Position numbers and translations under genes: made by a program
Shown: piece after piece, positions 16,007 to 25,286 of the stretch
How positions within the stretch are numbered: the first letter of the stretch is position 1
Layout: every line of letters starts with the position of its first letter
The notes under the pieces: model-generated
What the model was told of the DNA's origin: nothing
The model's input: the letters and a program-made list of their open reading frames with translations, nothing else
Databases searched by the model: none
Origin: RYN-230 sp963834705
Lineage (GTDB): Bacteria; Actinomycetota; Actinomycetes; Streptosporangiales; Streptosporangiaceae
Length of the DNA: 64,000 nt
Direction: 5' to 3'
NCBI GenBank assembly: GCA_963834705.1
Contig: CAWICV010000013.1
Location: 186,001 to 250,000 of the forward strand

Positions 16007-17164
16007 GTGCAGGATGCTGTGCTGCTGACCGGATCACTGGGCCTGGGCCACGAGATGATGGCCCGCTGCTGCGCCAGCCTGCTGGACCAGTCGGGCTGGC
16101 GGACCCGCAACGTGGACAGCATGTCCCTGCTCGGGAGGCGCAGCGGCGGCGCCGGGGAACGCGTGTTCGGCCGGCTGGTCGCCATGCCCGGCGTGTATGA
16201 CGGGCTGCACTTCGCCCACCTGCGCACCGGGAGCCGGCTGGCCGGGCTGATGGCCCGGGCGGCCAGGGCCCGGCTGGTGCCCGCGCTCCAGGCCGAGCTG
16301 GACCGGCAGCCAGCCGACCTGGTGCTCAGCGTGTTCGCCACCGGGGCAGCCGCGGCCGGCCAGGTCAAGGCACTGCGCCCAGCGGCGCTGCGGACGGTCG
16401 TGCTGTGCACCGACGTGACCGTGCACCGGATCTGGGCCGCCCCTGGCACCGACCTGTTCCTGGTCACGTCGCCGGCCGCGGAAGCCTCGGTCCGGCGCTA
16501 TCTGCCCCGGGCCACGGTGGCGGTGGTGCCGCCACCGGTCCGGGCCGAGTTCTACGCCGCCCCGTCCCAGGCCCAGGCGCGGGCGGCGCTGGGCGTGCCC
16601 CCGGGGGAGTTCTGCGTCCTGGTCATCGACAGCGGCTGGGGCCTCGGCCCGCTGACCGCGACCGTGGCCGAACTGGCCGCGGCGGGGGTGCACGTGCTGG
16701 CCGTGGCCGGCCGGGACCAGGCGGTCGGGCAGCGGTTCCGTGCGCTGGCCCGGGAGACGCCCCGGGTCATCCCGTTCGGCTTCACCGACCGGGTACCCGA
16801 GCTGATGGCCGCGGCTGACCTGGTGGTGGCGCTGCCCGGCGCCACCACCTGCAGCGAGGCCCGGGTCGTCGGCCGCCAGTTGCTGCTGCTCGACGTCATG
16901 CCCGGGCACGGCCGGGACAACCTGCTGCACGAACTGGAGCTGGGCCGGGCCCACGTGGCCCAGCCGACGGCCACCGGGCTGACCGAGAACGCGCTGGCGG
17001 TCCGGGACCAGGTGATGAGCACGCCAGAGCCCGCCAAATTCCCGCCGCGCTGGGAGCCGGCCTACGCCGCCGCCCTGGGCCAGATCGGCGTGGACCTGCA
17101 TCCGCTGGCCCCCGCCCCGGCGCCGGCACCGGCCACCGTGACCGAAGGAGCCGCCCGGACATGA
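16007..17164 (+). CDS. GT28-like (MGDG synthase/MurG-type) glycosyltransferase
   Basis: About 385 aa with a two-domain GT-B fold. The N-terminal domain has the glycine loop TGSLGLGHEMMA, as in MGDG synthase. The C-terminal domain has VIDSGWGLGPL, IPFGFTDRVPELMAAADL and the donor-site loop LPGATTCSEA. It transfers a sugar to a lipid-like acceptor. Its stop overlaps the hpnJ start (ATGA), so an acceptor in the hopanoid pathway is likely. HpnI, the known hopanoid GlcNAc transferase, is of another fold, so this could be a non-homologous counterpart. GTG 15974 is an alternative start. Confidence 0.82.
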   Translation: MQDAVLLTGSLGLGHEMMARCCASLLDQSGWRTRNVDSMSLLGRRSGGAGERVFGRLVAMPGVYDGLHFAHLRTGSRLAGLMARAARARLVPALQAELDRQPADLVLSVFATGAAAAGQVKALRPAALRTVVLCTDVTVHRIWAAPGTDLFLVTSPAAEASVRRYLPRATVAVVPPPVRAEFYAAPSQAQARAALGVPPGEFCVLVIDSGWGLGPLTATVAELAAAGVHVLAVAGRDQAVGQRFRALARETPRVIPFGFTDRVPELMAAADLVVALPGATTCSEARVVGRQLLLLDVMPGHGRDNLLHELELGRAHVAQPTATGLTENALAVRDQVMSTPEPAKFPPRWEPAYAAALGQIGVDLHPLAPAPAPAPATVTEGAART

Positions 17165-18603
17165 TGCGCACCCTGTTTCTCAACCCGCCGTCCTTTGCCG
17201 GTTTCGACGGCGGGGCGGGTGCGAGATATCAGGCAAAACGGGAAATACGCTCATACTGGTATCCGACCTGGCTGGCTCAGCCCGCGGCCATCGTGCCCGG
17301 CAGCCGGCTGGTCAACGCCCCGCCGGCCGGGCTGACCGCGGCCGACGTCATCCCGCTGGCCCGTGACTACGAGCTGATCGTGCTGCACACCAGTTCGCCC
17401 ACGTTCGGCGGCGACGTGGCGCTGGCCGAGGCGTTCAAGGCGGCCAACCCCGGCGTGCTGGTCGGCTTCGTCGGGCCCAAGGTGGCCGTGCAGCCCGGCC
17501 AGTCGCTGCGCGCATCCGCGGCCATCGACTTCGTGGCCCGGGAGGAGTTCGATTTCACCATCGCTGAGGTGGCCGACGGCCGCCCGCTGGGCTCCATCGA
17601 CGGGCTCAGCTTCACCGCCCCGGACGGCCGCATCGTGCACAACGCCAGCCGGCCGCCGGTCCCGGACATGGACCTGCTGCCGTTCGTCACCCCGGTCTAC
17701 CGGAGGGATCTGCGGGCCGAGGACTACTACATCGGCTATCTGAAGCACCCTTATCTGTCGCTGTACACCGGGCGGGGCTGCCGGTCGCGGTGCACGTTCT
17801 GCCTGTGGCCGCAGACCGTCGGCGGGCACCTGTACCGGACCCGGAGCGTCGAGCACGTGCTCGCCGAAGCGAAGCTGGTTACCCAGCTGTTCCCCGAGGT
17901 CAAGGAGCTGTTCTTCGACGACGACACGTTCACCGACGACCGGCCGCGGGCCGAGGCCATCGCCCGCGGGCTGGGCCGGCTGGGCATCACCTGGTCGTGC
18001 AACGCCAAGGCCAACGTGCCGCGGGAAACGCTCACGGTGCTGCGCGAGGGCGGGCTGCGCCTGCTGCTGGTCGGATACGAGTCCGGCAATCAGCAGATCC
18101 TGATCAACATCAAGAAGGGCCTGCGGGTGGACCGGGCCCGGCGGTTCGCCCGCGACTGCCACGATCTCGGCATCACCGTGCACGGCACGTTCATCCTCGG
18201 CCTGCCGGGGGAAACTAAAGAAACGATTGAGGAAACCATCCGGTACGCCCAGGAGGTGAACCCGCACACCATCCAGGTATCGGTGGCGGCACCCTACCCC
18301 GGCACCCGGCTCTACCAGCAGGCCATGGAGAACGGCTGGCTGCCGGACGACGAGGACGGGGCCACGCTGGTCAGTGCGGACGGCACCCAGCTGGCCGCGC
18401 TGTCCTACCCGCATCTGGGGCACACCGAGATCCTGGACTCGGTGGAGACCTTCTACAAACGCTTCTACTTCCGCGCCGGCAAGATCGCCGAAATGTCCGC
18501 CGAGATGATCCGCCAGCCCGATATGGCCGCCCGCCGGCTGCGCGAGGGCGGGGAGTTCGTCCGCTTCCTGCGCCGCCGCCCGCGTAACGCCGCCGCCCGG
18601 TGA
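17161..18603 (+). CDS. hpnJ: Hopanoid radical SAM protein HpnJ
   Basis: A 480-aa cobalamin-type radical SAM protein. It begins with the HpnJ signature LFLNPPSFAGFDGGAGARYQ, followed by a B12-binding-like domain (~40-180) and the 4Fe-4S cluster motif CRSRCTFC (Cys207, 211, 214). A GYESGNQQIL segment follows in the radical SAM barrel. HpnJ is needed to form the cyclitol-ether head group of bacteriohopanetetrol. ATG 17161 overlaps the glycosyltransferase stop, and hpnR follows after 21 bp. Confidence 0.9.
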   Translation: MMRTLFLNPPSFAGFDGGAGARYQAKREIRSYWYPTWLAQPAAIVPGSRLVNAPPAGLTAADVIPLARDYELIVLHTSSPTFGGDVALAEAFKAANPGVLVGFVGPKVAVQPGQSLRASAAIDFVAREEFDFTIAEVADGRPLGSIDGLSFTAPDGRIVHNASRPPVPDMDLLPFVTPVYRRDLRAEDYYIGYLKHPYLSLYTGRGCRSRCTFCLWPQTVGGHLYRTRSVEHVLAEAKLVTQLFPEVKELFFDDDTFTDDRPRAEAIARGLGRLGITWSCNAKANVPRETLTVLREGGLRLLLVGYESGNQQILINIKKGLRVDRARRFARDCHDLGITVHGTFILGLPGETKETIEETIRYAQEVNPHTIQVSVAAPYPGTRLYQQAMENGWLPDDEDGATLVSADGTQLAALSYPHLGHTEILDSVETFYKRFYFRAGKIAEMSAEMIRQPDMAARRLREGGEFVRFLRRRPRNAAAR

Positions 18604-18624
18604 CCGCCTGATACGGAGGATCTG

Positions 18625-20103
18625 ATGCGAGTCCTGCTGGTGCACCCCAGCGCGCTGATGTACTCGGAGATCTTCCTGCGGCTGGAGCCGCTCGGCCTGG
18701 AGCGGGTGGCCAGCGCGGTGCTGGCCGACGGCCACGACGTCCGGCTGGTCAACCTGCAGGTCTACCGGCAGGACGAACTCAAGCGCCAGGTGGCCGAGTT
18801 CCGGCCGGACGCGGTCGGCTTCAGCCTCAACTACCTGGCCAACGTGCCCGAAGTGGTGAACCTGGCCAAGTGGATCAAGACTCTGCTGCCGGGCTGCACG
18901 GTGTTCGCCGGCGGCCACAGCGTGTCGTTCGTGGCCGAGCGGGTGCTGGAGCACGCCGGCGGCGCGATCGACGCCGTGCTCAAAGGCGAAGGCGAGGTCG
19001 GCGCGCCCGCGCTGCTGGCCGCGCTGCCCGACCGCGCGCCCGGCGAGGTCCCCGGGATCGTCACGCTGGACGGGCCCGGCCGGCCACCGGCCATGCTGCA
19101 CAGCCTGGACGGCCCGCTGCCCGCCCGGCACCTGGGCGGCCGCCGCCGCAAGTACTTCATCGGGGTGATGGACCCGGCCGCGTCCATCGAGTTCACCCGC
19201 GGCTGCCCGTGGGACTGCTCGTTCTGCAGCGCGTGGACGTTCTACGGCCGCAGCTACCGCAGGATGTCCCCGGAGGCGGCGGCCGACGACATGGCCCGGA
19301 TCGCCGAGCCGGGCGTGTTCATCGTGGACGACGTGGCCTTCATCAAGGCCGAGGAGGGCGACGAGATCGCCCGCCAGCTGGAGCGCCGCGGCATCCGCAA
19401 GCAGTACTACCTGGAAACCCGGTGCGACGTGCTGCTCCGCAACGAGGAGGTGTTCCGCCGCTGGCGGCGGCTCGGGCTGAACTACATGTTCCTCGGCCTG
19501 GAGGCGCTGGACGAGGACGGGCTGAAGGCGTTCCGCAAGCGGACCACGCCGAAGATCAACAACAAGGCGCTGGAAGTGGCCCGGTCGATGGGGCTGAGCG
19601 TGGCCATCAACATCATCGCCGACCCGGACTGGGACGAGGCGCGGTTCGCGTTCGTCCGGGAGTGGGCGATGAGCGTGCCGGAAATCGTCAACATCACCGT
19701 ACAGACGCCGTACCCGGGCACCGAGACCTGGTTCACCGAATCCCGCCGGCTGACCAGCCTCGACTACCGCCTGTTCGACGTGCAGCACGCGGTGCTGCCA
19801 ACCCGGCTGCCGCTGCACCGGTTCTACGAGGAGCTGGTCAGAACCCAGTCGGTGCTGGCCCGCAAGCACCTGGGCGTGGCCGCGCTGGCCAAGACCACCG
19901 GCATCGTGGCCCGGCAGCTGCTGCACGGGCAGACCAACTTCGTCCGGATGATCTGGAAGTTCAACCAGGTCTACAACGCGGACCGGCAGTACGGCGAGCA
20001 CCAGCGCCCGGTCGAGTACCTGCTCCCGCCGCCCGCGCCGCCGGTGCAGGCGCCGGACCGGAAAGAGCTGTATATCCACGCCCCGCAGCGGCGGAGGGCC
20101 TGA
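18625..20103 (+). CDS. hpnR: Hopanoid C-3 methylase HpnR (B12 radical SAM)
   Basis: A 492-aa B12-binding radical SAM methylase. The N-terminus VHPSALMYSEIFLRLEPLGL matches HpnR. The cobalamin domain shows FAGGHSVSF, and the cluster motif is CPWDCSFC (Cys194, 198, 201) within EFTRGCPW, followed by SAWTFYGRSYRR. HpnR adds the C-3 methyl of 3-methylhopanoids. ATG 18625 has TACGGAGGATC upstream. It is downstream of hpnJ in one operon, so the strain may make 3-methylated cyclitol-ether hopanoids. Confidence 0.9.
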   Translation: MRVLLVHPSALMYSEIFLRLEPLGLERVASAVLADGHDVRLVNLQVYRQDELKRQVAEFRPDAVGFSLNYLANVPEVVNLAKWIKTLLPGCTVFAGGHSVSFVAERVLEHAGGAIDAVLKGEGEVGAPALLAALPDRAPGEVPGIVTLDGPGRPPAMLHSLDGPLPARHLGGRRRKYFIGVMDPAASIEFTRGCPWDCSFCSAWTFYGRSYRRMSPEAAADDMARIAEPGVFIVDDVAFIKAEEGDEIARQLERRGIRKQYYLETRCDVLLRNEEVFRRWRRLGLNYMFLGLEALDEDGLKAFRKRTTPKINNKALEVARSMGLSVAINIIADPDWDEARFAFVREWAMSVPEIVNITVQTPYPGTETWFTESRRLTSLDYRLFDVQHAVLPTRLPLHRFYEELVRTQSVLARKHLGVAALAKTTGIVARQLLHGQTNFVRMIWKFNQVYNADRQYGEHQRPVEYLLPPPAPPVQAPDRKELYIHAPQRRRA

Positions 20104-20128
20104 CCATGTCCGGGCCGGCCTGCACGGG

Positions 20129-20860
20129 ATGCGCGCCCTGATCACCGGCGGGTCGAGCGGCATCGGGGCGGCCACGGCCCGGGAGTTCGCCGCGCACGGC
20201 ATGCGGCTGGCCATCGCCGGCCGCAACCTGACCGCGCTGCACAGCGTGGCGGCCGACACCGGCGCCGTGTGCATCCCCGGTGACCTACGCGACCCGGGCT
20301 GCCCGCGGCGGACCATCGACGCCGCCCGCGGCGAATTGGGCGGGCTGGACCTGATGGTGTCGAACGCCGGGATCGGCTGGGCCGGCTCGTTCGCGTCGAT
20401 GACCGAGGCCGACATCGACGCGCTGATCGACGTCAACCTGCGCGCCGCGGCCCACCTGGCCCACGCGGCCATCCCGCATCTGGAACCGAGGGGGCGGATC
20501 GTGTTCGTCGGCTCCATCGCCGGGCTGGTCGGCGTGCAGGGCGAGGCGTGTTACTCGGCGACCAAGGCCGGGCTCAGCTGCCTGGCCGAGACGCTGCGCG
20601 ATGAACTCCGGCCCCGCGGGGTCGGCGTCACACTGGTCAGCCCGGGGGTGGTGGATACCGCCTTCTTCGAGCGCCGCAAGGTGCCCTACCAGCGGCAGCA
20701 CCCGCAGCTGATGAGCGCGCAGGCGGCCGCGGCCGCCATCGTGGACGCGATCCGGCGCGGCCGGGACGAGGTGGTCATCCCGCCCTGGCTGTCCTTCCCG
20801 GCCCGGCTGAAGGTAAATTTTCCCGGCCTGTACCGGCTGCTCGCGGCCCGCTTCGCTTGA
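20129..20860 (+). CDS. Short-chain dehydrogenase/reductase in the hopanoid operon
   Basis: A 243-aa classical SDR. The cofactor motif is TGGSSGIG, then NAG (VSNAGIGWAG), active-site Ser (VGSIAG) and YxxxK (CYSATKAG). R33 after strand 2 suggests NADP(H). The C-terminal KVNFPGLYRLLAARFA could touch membranes. It starts 25 bp after hpnR, so a step on the hopanoid side chain or its sugar is possible. The substrate is not deducible. Confidence 0.85.
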   Translation: MRALITGGSSGIGAATAREFAAHGMRLAIAGRNLTALHSVAADTGAVCIPGDLRDPGCPRRTIDAARGELGGLDLMVSNAGIGWAGSFASMTEADIDALIDVNLRAAAHLAHAAIPHLEPRGRIVFVGSIAGLVGVQGEACYSATKAGLSCLAETLRDELRPRGVGVTLVSPGVVDTAFFERRKVPYQRQHPQLMSAQAAAAAIVDAIRRGRDEVVIPPWLSFPARLKVNFPGLYRLLAARFA

Positions 20861-20906
20861 CCGGTAAGGATTTCCGGGCCGGGTCCAGGGCCCCAGCGTA
20901 AAGCGT

Positions 20907-20936
20907 TTGACTCCTCCCGTGAGCAGGGTGTATGTC
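20907..20936 (+). promoter_or_regulatory. Candidate sigma70-type promoter
   Basis: TTGACT (20907-20912) and TATGTC (20931-20936) are 18 bp apart in the gap before the membrane protein gene. If real, transcription starts near 20943 and favours the ATG at 20956 over that at 20932. Confidence 0.35.
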
Positions 20937-20955
20937 CTGGTCTACACTCAGGCAG

Positions 20956-21594
20956 ATGGCCGACCACCTCGAGCTGCCCCGGCCACTGTGCCTGGTGCGC
21001 ACGGTGGGGTGGAGCGTTCTTGAGTCCCTCGGGCTGCCGCTCGCCGCCTACGTCGTCGGCGCCTGGCTGGCCGGGCGCACTGCCGGCCTGGTGGCCAGCG
21101 TCGCCGTTATCTGGCTCACCGCCATCGGCCGCAAGGTGGTCTCCGGGTCGGTGCCCGGGCTGCTCGTCATCTCGGCCATGGTGCTGACCATCCAGACCGT
21201 GGCCGCCATCGCCACCGGCGACTTGTGGATCTTCCTGCTGCACTTCCCGATGGGCAACCTGGCCCTGTGCGTCCTGTTCGCGCTGGGGGCACGTGGGCCT
21301 AATCCGCTGTGCGCCAAGCTGGCCGCCGAGGTCATCTCGCTGCGCCACCCGGGTCATCTGCCCGGGCTGCACCGCTTCTTCCAGCGGGTGACCCTGGTCT
21401 GGGCGGGCATCTTCCTGCTGCTGGGCGCGACCCTGGGCGCGCTGCTGGCCACCCAGTCGGTGCCCAGGTTCCTGGAGCTGTCCACCGTGGCCACGGTAGC
21501 CCTGCTGGCCGCCGGGGCGGTGGGCTGCGCGCTGTGGTTCCGCGTCGTGCTGCGCCGGCTCGGCCTCGGGCTGCGCTTCGCACCCGCGGCCTGA
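20956..21594 (+). CDS. VC0807/IspA-like integral membrane protein
   Basis: A 212-aa protein with about six hydrophobic segments (ESLGLPLAAYVVGAWLAG, LTAIGRKV, LWIFLLHFPMGNLALCVLFA). It resembles the VC0807 / intracellular septation protein A-like group of small membrane proteins with no proven role. ATG 20956 is preferred because it lies after the candidate promoter; ATG 20932 is in frame. Confidence 0.7.
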   Translation: MADHLELPRPLCLVRTVGWSVLESLGLPLAAYVVGAWLAGRTAGLVASVAVIWLTAIGRKVVSGSVPGLLVISAMVLTIQTVAAIATGDLWIFLLHFPMGNLALCVLFALGARGPNPLCAKLAAEVISLRHPGHLPGLHRFFQRVTLVWAGIFLLLGATLGALLATQSVPRFLELSTVATVALLAAGAVGCALWFRVVLRRLGLGLRFAPAA

Positions 21595-21647
21595 CCCGGC
21601 AGCCTGACCTGTGCCCCAGCGGCTAACGAACTAGCTGCCTGGGGGGT

Positions 21648-22562
21648 ATGGCCTGGTCGGCGGCCGGGCAAGCTAACCCTGTGTCCACCGCGGTGGGGGT
21701 AGCGGCAGCGGTCGGGGCCGCGCTGGTTTTCGGGGTCACGTCCGTCGCCGAGCAGCGCAGCACGAAACGGGTCAAGAAGGAGCGGACCGGCTCCCCGAAG
21801 ATCCTGCTCGACCTGGTCCGCCAGCCGCTGTGGGACATCGCCATCGTCGGCACCATCATCGGGTTCGCCCTGCAGGTGGTGGGGCTGAAGTACGCACCGC
21901 TGGCCGTGGTCGAGCCGATCCTGGTCTTCGACCTGGTGTTCGCGGTGCTGATCGCCGCCTATCTGCGCCGGTCGGCGGATCCGGTCATGCTGGCCGGGGT
22001 CGGGGCCTGCGTGGTCGGCGTGGCCGGCTTCCTGGTCATCGCCCGGCCCACCGCGGGCACCGGCACGGTCGGCCTGGCCGAGGCGATCTGGCTGGCCATC
22101 GGCGTGGTTGCGGCGGTGACCGGCTGCCTCATCGTGGGCCAGCGCAGCGAAACCCTGCGGCCGCTGGGCATGGCCCTGGCCACCGGCGTCTGCTACGGCC
22201 TGTCCGCCTTCCTGATCAAGCTGGTCACGTCCGAGGCCAGCCACGGCGGCCTGACCCACGTGCTCACCAACTGGCCGGTCTACGCGCTCGCCGTAGCCGG
22301 GCCGGTCGGCTTCGTGCTCAACCAGGACGCCTTCCAGTCCGGCACGTTCATCGCGCCGGTGATGGCCATCATCGTCGCCTCCGACCCGCTCATCTCCATC
22401 CTGCTGGCCTTTGTCCTGCTGGACGAGAAACTGACCAGCAGCCCGGCGGCCATCGCGGGAGAGATCATCTGCCTGATCCTGATGGTGGCCGGGATCATCG
22501 AAATCGCCCGGCATTCGCCGCAGGCCATCAGGAACCGTCCCCCGGCCGAGGCGGAAGTCTAG
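21648..22562 (+). CDS. DMT-superfamily transporter
   Basis: A 304-aa membrane protein with nine or ten hydrophobic helices in two repeats (AAAVGAALVFGVTSVAEQRS, then GFALQVVGLKYAPLAVVEPI). Later helices carry DPLISILLAFVLLDEKL, a DMT/EamA pattern. The substrate is unknown; members export amino acids, drugs or nucleotides. ATG 21648 lies just downstream of a motif almost identical to the one at 15924, so transcription may be leaderless. Confidence 0.85.
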   Translation: MAWSAAGQANPVSTAVGVAAAVGAALVFGVTSVAEQRSTKRVKKERTGSPKILLDLVRQPLWDIAIVGTIIGFALQVVGLKYAPLAVVEPILVFDLVFAVLIAAYLRRSADPVMLAGVGACVVGVAGFLVIARPTAGTGTVGLAEAIWLAIGVVAAVTGCLIVGQRSETLRPLGMALATGVCYGLSAFLIKLVTSEASHGGLTHVLTNWPVYALAVAGPVGFVLNQDAFQSGTFIAPVMAIIVASDPLISILLAFVLLDEKLTSSPAAIAGEIICLILMVAGIIEIARHSPQAIRNRPPAEAEV

Positions 22563-22583
22563 AACTCCACCCGCTCATCCGGA

Positions 22584-25286
22584 TCACTGGGCCGGGCTGG
22601 CCCAGCGCAGCGGGCCGGTGAACTCATGCGCCCCGGACCCCACCTCGAACACCGCCTCCCGCACCCCGGGCCGCCCCGGGTACGGCGCGATCCCGGCGGG
22701 ACGCTCACCTGTCCCGTCGCGCACCGCCTCCGGGTCGGAGCTGGGCACCCGGATGCAGGCACTGGCGTTCGGTGGAATCTCGATGGTGAACCGGAACGTG
22801 CCGCCGTGGTGCTGCCATCCGCTGGAGATCAGCCCGCGCACCGAGCGGTAGCTGCCGCGGGCGGCGCGCAGCGAGCCGCCCGGGTGCGGCCGGGCCAGCA
22901 GCCGCCGGAACCCGGCGTCGCCAGGCGCCTGGTCGATGCCGAGCACGAACCGGTACAGCCATTCGCCGACCGAGCCGAGCGCGTAGTGGTTGAACGAGTT
23001 CATCCACGCGGACTGGAAGCCGCGCTGCTCGGTCCAGCCGTCCCAGCGCTCCCAGATCGTGGTCGCGCCATGGTCCACCATGTACCGCCAGGACGGCGCG
23101 GAATCCTGCTCCAGCAGGCGGTAGGCCACGTCGGTGTGCCCGGTGCCGCACAGCACCGGCAGCAGGTAGCCGACCCCGGCGAACCCGGTGGACAGGTGCC
23201 AGTCCGCGCGCCGGATCGCGTCGATCAGGTGGCCGGCCGCGGCCGGGCGCAGCTCGTCCGGGATCAGCTGCATGTGCAGGCCGAGCACGTACGCGGTCTG
23301 GGTGCCCGAGGTGAGCCGGCCGTCGGCGGCCAGGAAGGCGCCCGCGAACGCGGCCCCGATCTTGGCCCGCAGCGCCCGGTACCCGGCGGCCTGGTCCGGG
23401 TAGCCGGCCGCGTCCGCGATCTCGGCCATCAGCGCGGCGTCGTAGGCCCAGTACGCGGTGGCCAGCAGCTCGGGCGAGGTCTCGTCCACGCCGGGCGCGA
23501 GCCAGTCGTTGTAGGAGTTGCCCAGGTTGCGGGTGCGCAGGTAGTCCGGGTTGTCGCGTTCCACGAAGTCCATCCAGCGGGTCATCGCGGCGAAGTGCCG
23601 CCGCAGCACCGCCGTGTCCCCGTACATCGTGTGCAGCGTCCACGGCACGACCACGCCCGCATCCCCCCAGGCCGGAGCGCCGGCCCAGGGCACGTTCAGA
23701 CGGGGGGCAATATCACTGAACGCTCCCGACGGGTACTGTGCGTCGGCCACGTCATCGAGCCACTTGTGGAAAAAGGCGGCCACGTCGCGGTTGTAGCAGG
23801 CGGTGCGGGCGAACACCTGAGCGTCGCCGAGCCAGCCAAGCCGCTCGTCGCGCTGCGGGCAGTCCGTCGGCACGCTGATGAAGTTGCCCCGCTGGCCCCA
23901 GTCGATGCTGCGGAACAGCTGGTCGAGCCACGGCGCCGAACTGCCGAACGAACCGGTGGCCGGGGTGTCGGAGTGCACCACCCGGGCCACGATGTCGTCC
24001 TTCCCGGGGTGGCCCGGGTAGCCGGTGAGCTCGGCGTACCGGAAGCCGTGCAGGGTGAACCGCGGCTCGAACGTGGCCGGGCCGGACGGGGCGGCGAACT
24101 CGTCGGTCTGCCGGGCGGTGCGCAGGTTGTCGGTGTACAGGCTGCCGTCGGCGGCCAGCACCTCGGCGTGCCGGATCCGCACGCTGGCGGCCGGGCCTTG
24201 TGTGCTGACCCGCAGCCAGCCGGTCAGGTTCTGGCCGAAGTCGGCGATCAGCCGCCCGGTTGGGCCGGCCGTGACGCTGGCCGGCTGGATCTCCTCGATG
24301 ACCCGGACCGGCGGACCCGGGTCGGCGACCAGGGGCCGGCCGTCCCGGTCCCGGACCCGGACGGGGCGCCAGCCGGCCGGGTCGAAGCCGGGCCGGTCCC
24401 AGCCGTGCGGCTCGCGGGCCAGGTCGTGCCGCTCGCCCATGAGCAGGTCGGCGTGCCGGATGGCGGCCAGTGTGGCCTGCCAGGTGCCGTCGGTGACCAC
24501 CCACTGGGTCGTCCCGTCGGCCAGCCTGATGACCAGCTGGGCCAGCAGTTCCGGGGCCGGGCCGTAGTGTGCGCCGGCCCGTTTGGCATCGAAGCCGAAG
24601 AAGCCCGCGTACCACCCGTCGGCCAGCAGTACGCCGAGCGCGTTCTCGCCCGGCTGGACCAGCGCGGTCACGTCGTATGTCTGGTACGGGATGCGCTGCG
24701 CGTAGTCGGTCCAGCCCGGGGCCAGCACCGCGTCGCCGGCCCGCTGCCCGTTCAGCCGGGCCTCGTACAGGCCCAGCGCGGTCACGTACAGCCGGGCCCA
24801 GGACACCGGCTGGCCCACGGTGAAGCTCCGGCGCAGGTAGGGGGCGGGACTCAGGGCGTGCCGTAGCGGGTCGGGCAGCCCCGCCTGAGCCGGCGGCTTG
24901 AACTCCTCGCGGATCGGGCCCAGCCCGACCCAGGACGCCTGCCAGCCATCGGCCGGGTCCAGCTCGACTTCGAATCTGGCCGGCTCGCTCCAGTCCGACA
25001 CTGCCTGGTTCTCGTCCCACACCCGGACCCGCCAGGTGTACCGGCCGCCGCGGGTCAGCGGATGACCCTGGTAGCCGATATCGGCCTGGTCGCTGGACCG
25101 CACCCGGCCGCTGTCCCAGGCGGCCGTCCCCTCCTCCTGGGTGACCACCACCTGGTAGCTGGTCTGCGCCCGGCCGTGCCCGGTCCCGGCCAGCAGCCAG
25201 CTGAGCGAGACCCGGTCCGGGGCCACGCCGAGCGGGTCGGTCTGGTGGGCGCAGCGCAGCCCGCCCAGGGTCAGGGGGGTGGTCAC
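22584..25286 (-). CDS. GH78 alpha-L-rhamnosidase
   Basis: A 900-aa enzyme with the GH78 layout: an N-terminal Fn3-like domain (ADIGYQGHPLTRGGRYTWRV), a rhamnosidase N domain with FFGFDAKRAG, the (alpha/alpha)6 barrel and a C-terminal beta domain. The conserved DCPQRDERLGWLGDAQVFAR contains the general acid Glu. No signal peptide, so it probably acts in the cytoplasm on imported rhamnosides. GTG 25286 overlaps the permease stop (GTGA), making it the last gene of the ABC operon. Confidence 0.93.
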   Translation of the reverse strand: MTTPLTLGGLRCAHQTDPLGVAPDRVSLSWLLAGTGHGRAQTSYQVVVTQEEGTAAWDSGRVRSSDQADIGYQGHPLTRGGRYTWRVRVWDENQAVSDWSEPARFEVELDPADGWQASWVGLGPIREEFKPPAQAGLPDPLRHALSPAPYLRRSFTVGQPVSWARLYVTALGLYEARLNGQRAGDAVLAPGWTDYAQRIPYQTYDVTALVQPGENALGVLLADGWYAGFFGFDAKRAGAHYGPAPELLAQLVIRLADGTTQWVVTDGTWQATLAAIRHADLLMGERHDLAREPHGWDRPGFDPAGWRPVRVRDRDGRPLVADPGPPVRVIEEIQPASVTAGPTGRLIADFGQNLTGWLRVSTQGPAASVRIRHAEVLAADGSLYTDNLRTARQTDEFAAPSGPATFEPRFTLHGFRYAELTGYPGHPGKDDIVARVVHSDTPATGSFGSSAPWLDQLFRSIDWGQRGNFISVPTDCPQRDERLGWLGDAQVFARTACYNRDVAAFFHKWLDDVADAQYPSGAFSDIAPRLNVPWAGAPAWGDAGVVVPWTLHTMYGDTAVLRRHFAAMTRWMDFVERDNPDYLRTRNLGNSYNDWLAPGVDETSPELLATAYWAYDAALMAEIADAAGYPDQAAGYRALRAKIGAAFAGAFLAADGRLTSGTQTAYVLGLHMQLIPDELRPAAAGHLIDAIRRADWHLSTGFAGVGYLLPVLCGTGHTDVAYRLLEQDSAPSWRYMVDHGATTIWERWDGWTEQRGFQSAWMNSFNHYALGSVGEWLYRFVLGIDQAPGDAGFRRLLARPHPGGSLRAARGSYRSVRGLISSGWQHHGGTFRFTIEIPPNASACIRVPSSDPEAVRDGTGERPAGIAPYPGRPGVREAVFEVGSGAHEFTGPLRWASPAQ

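Noticed and set aside
17251..20517. 1088-aa open frame on the minus strand opposite hpnJ and hpnR
   Set aside because: It is the GC-rich shadow of two genes with clear family signatures. Its composition (Gly/Pro/His/Arg-rich) is typical of antisense frames.
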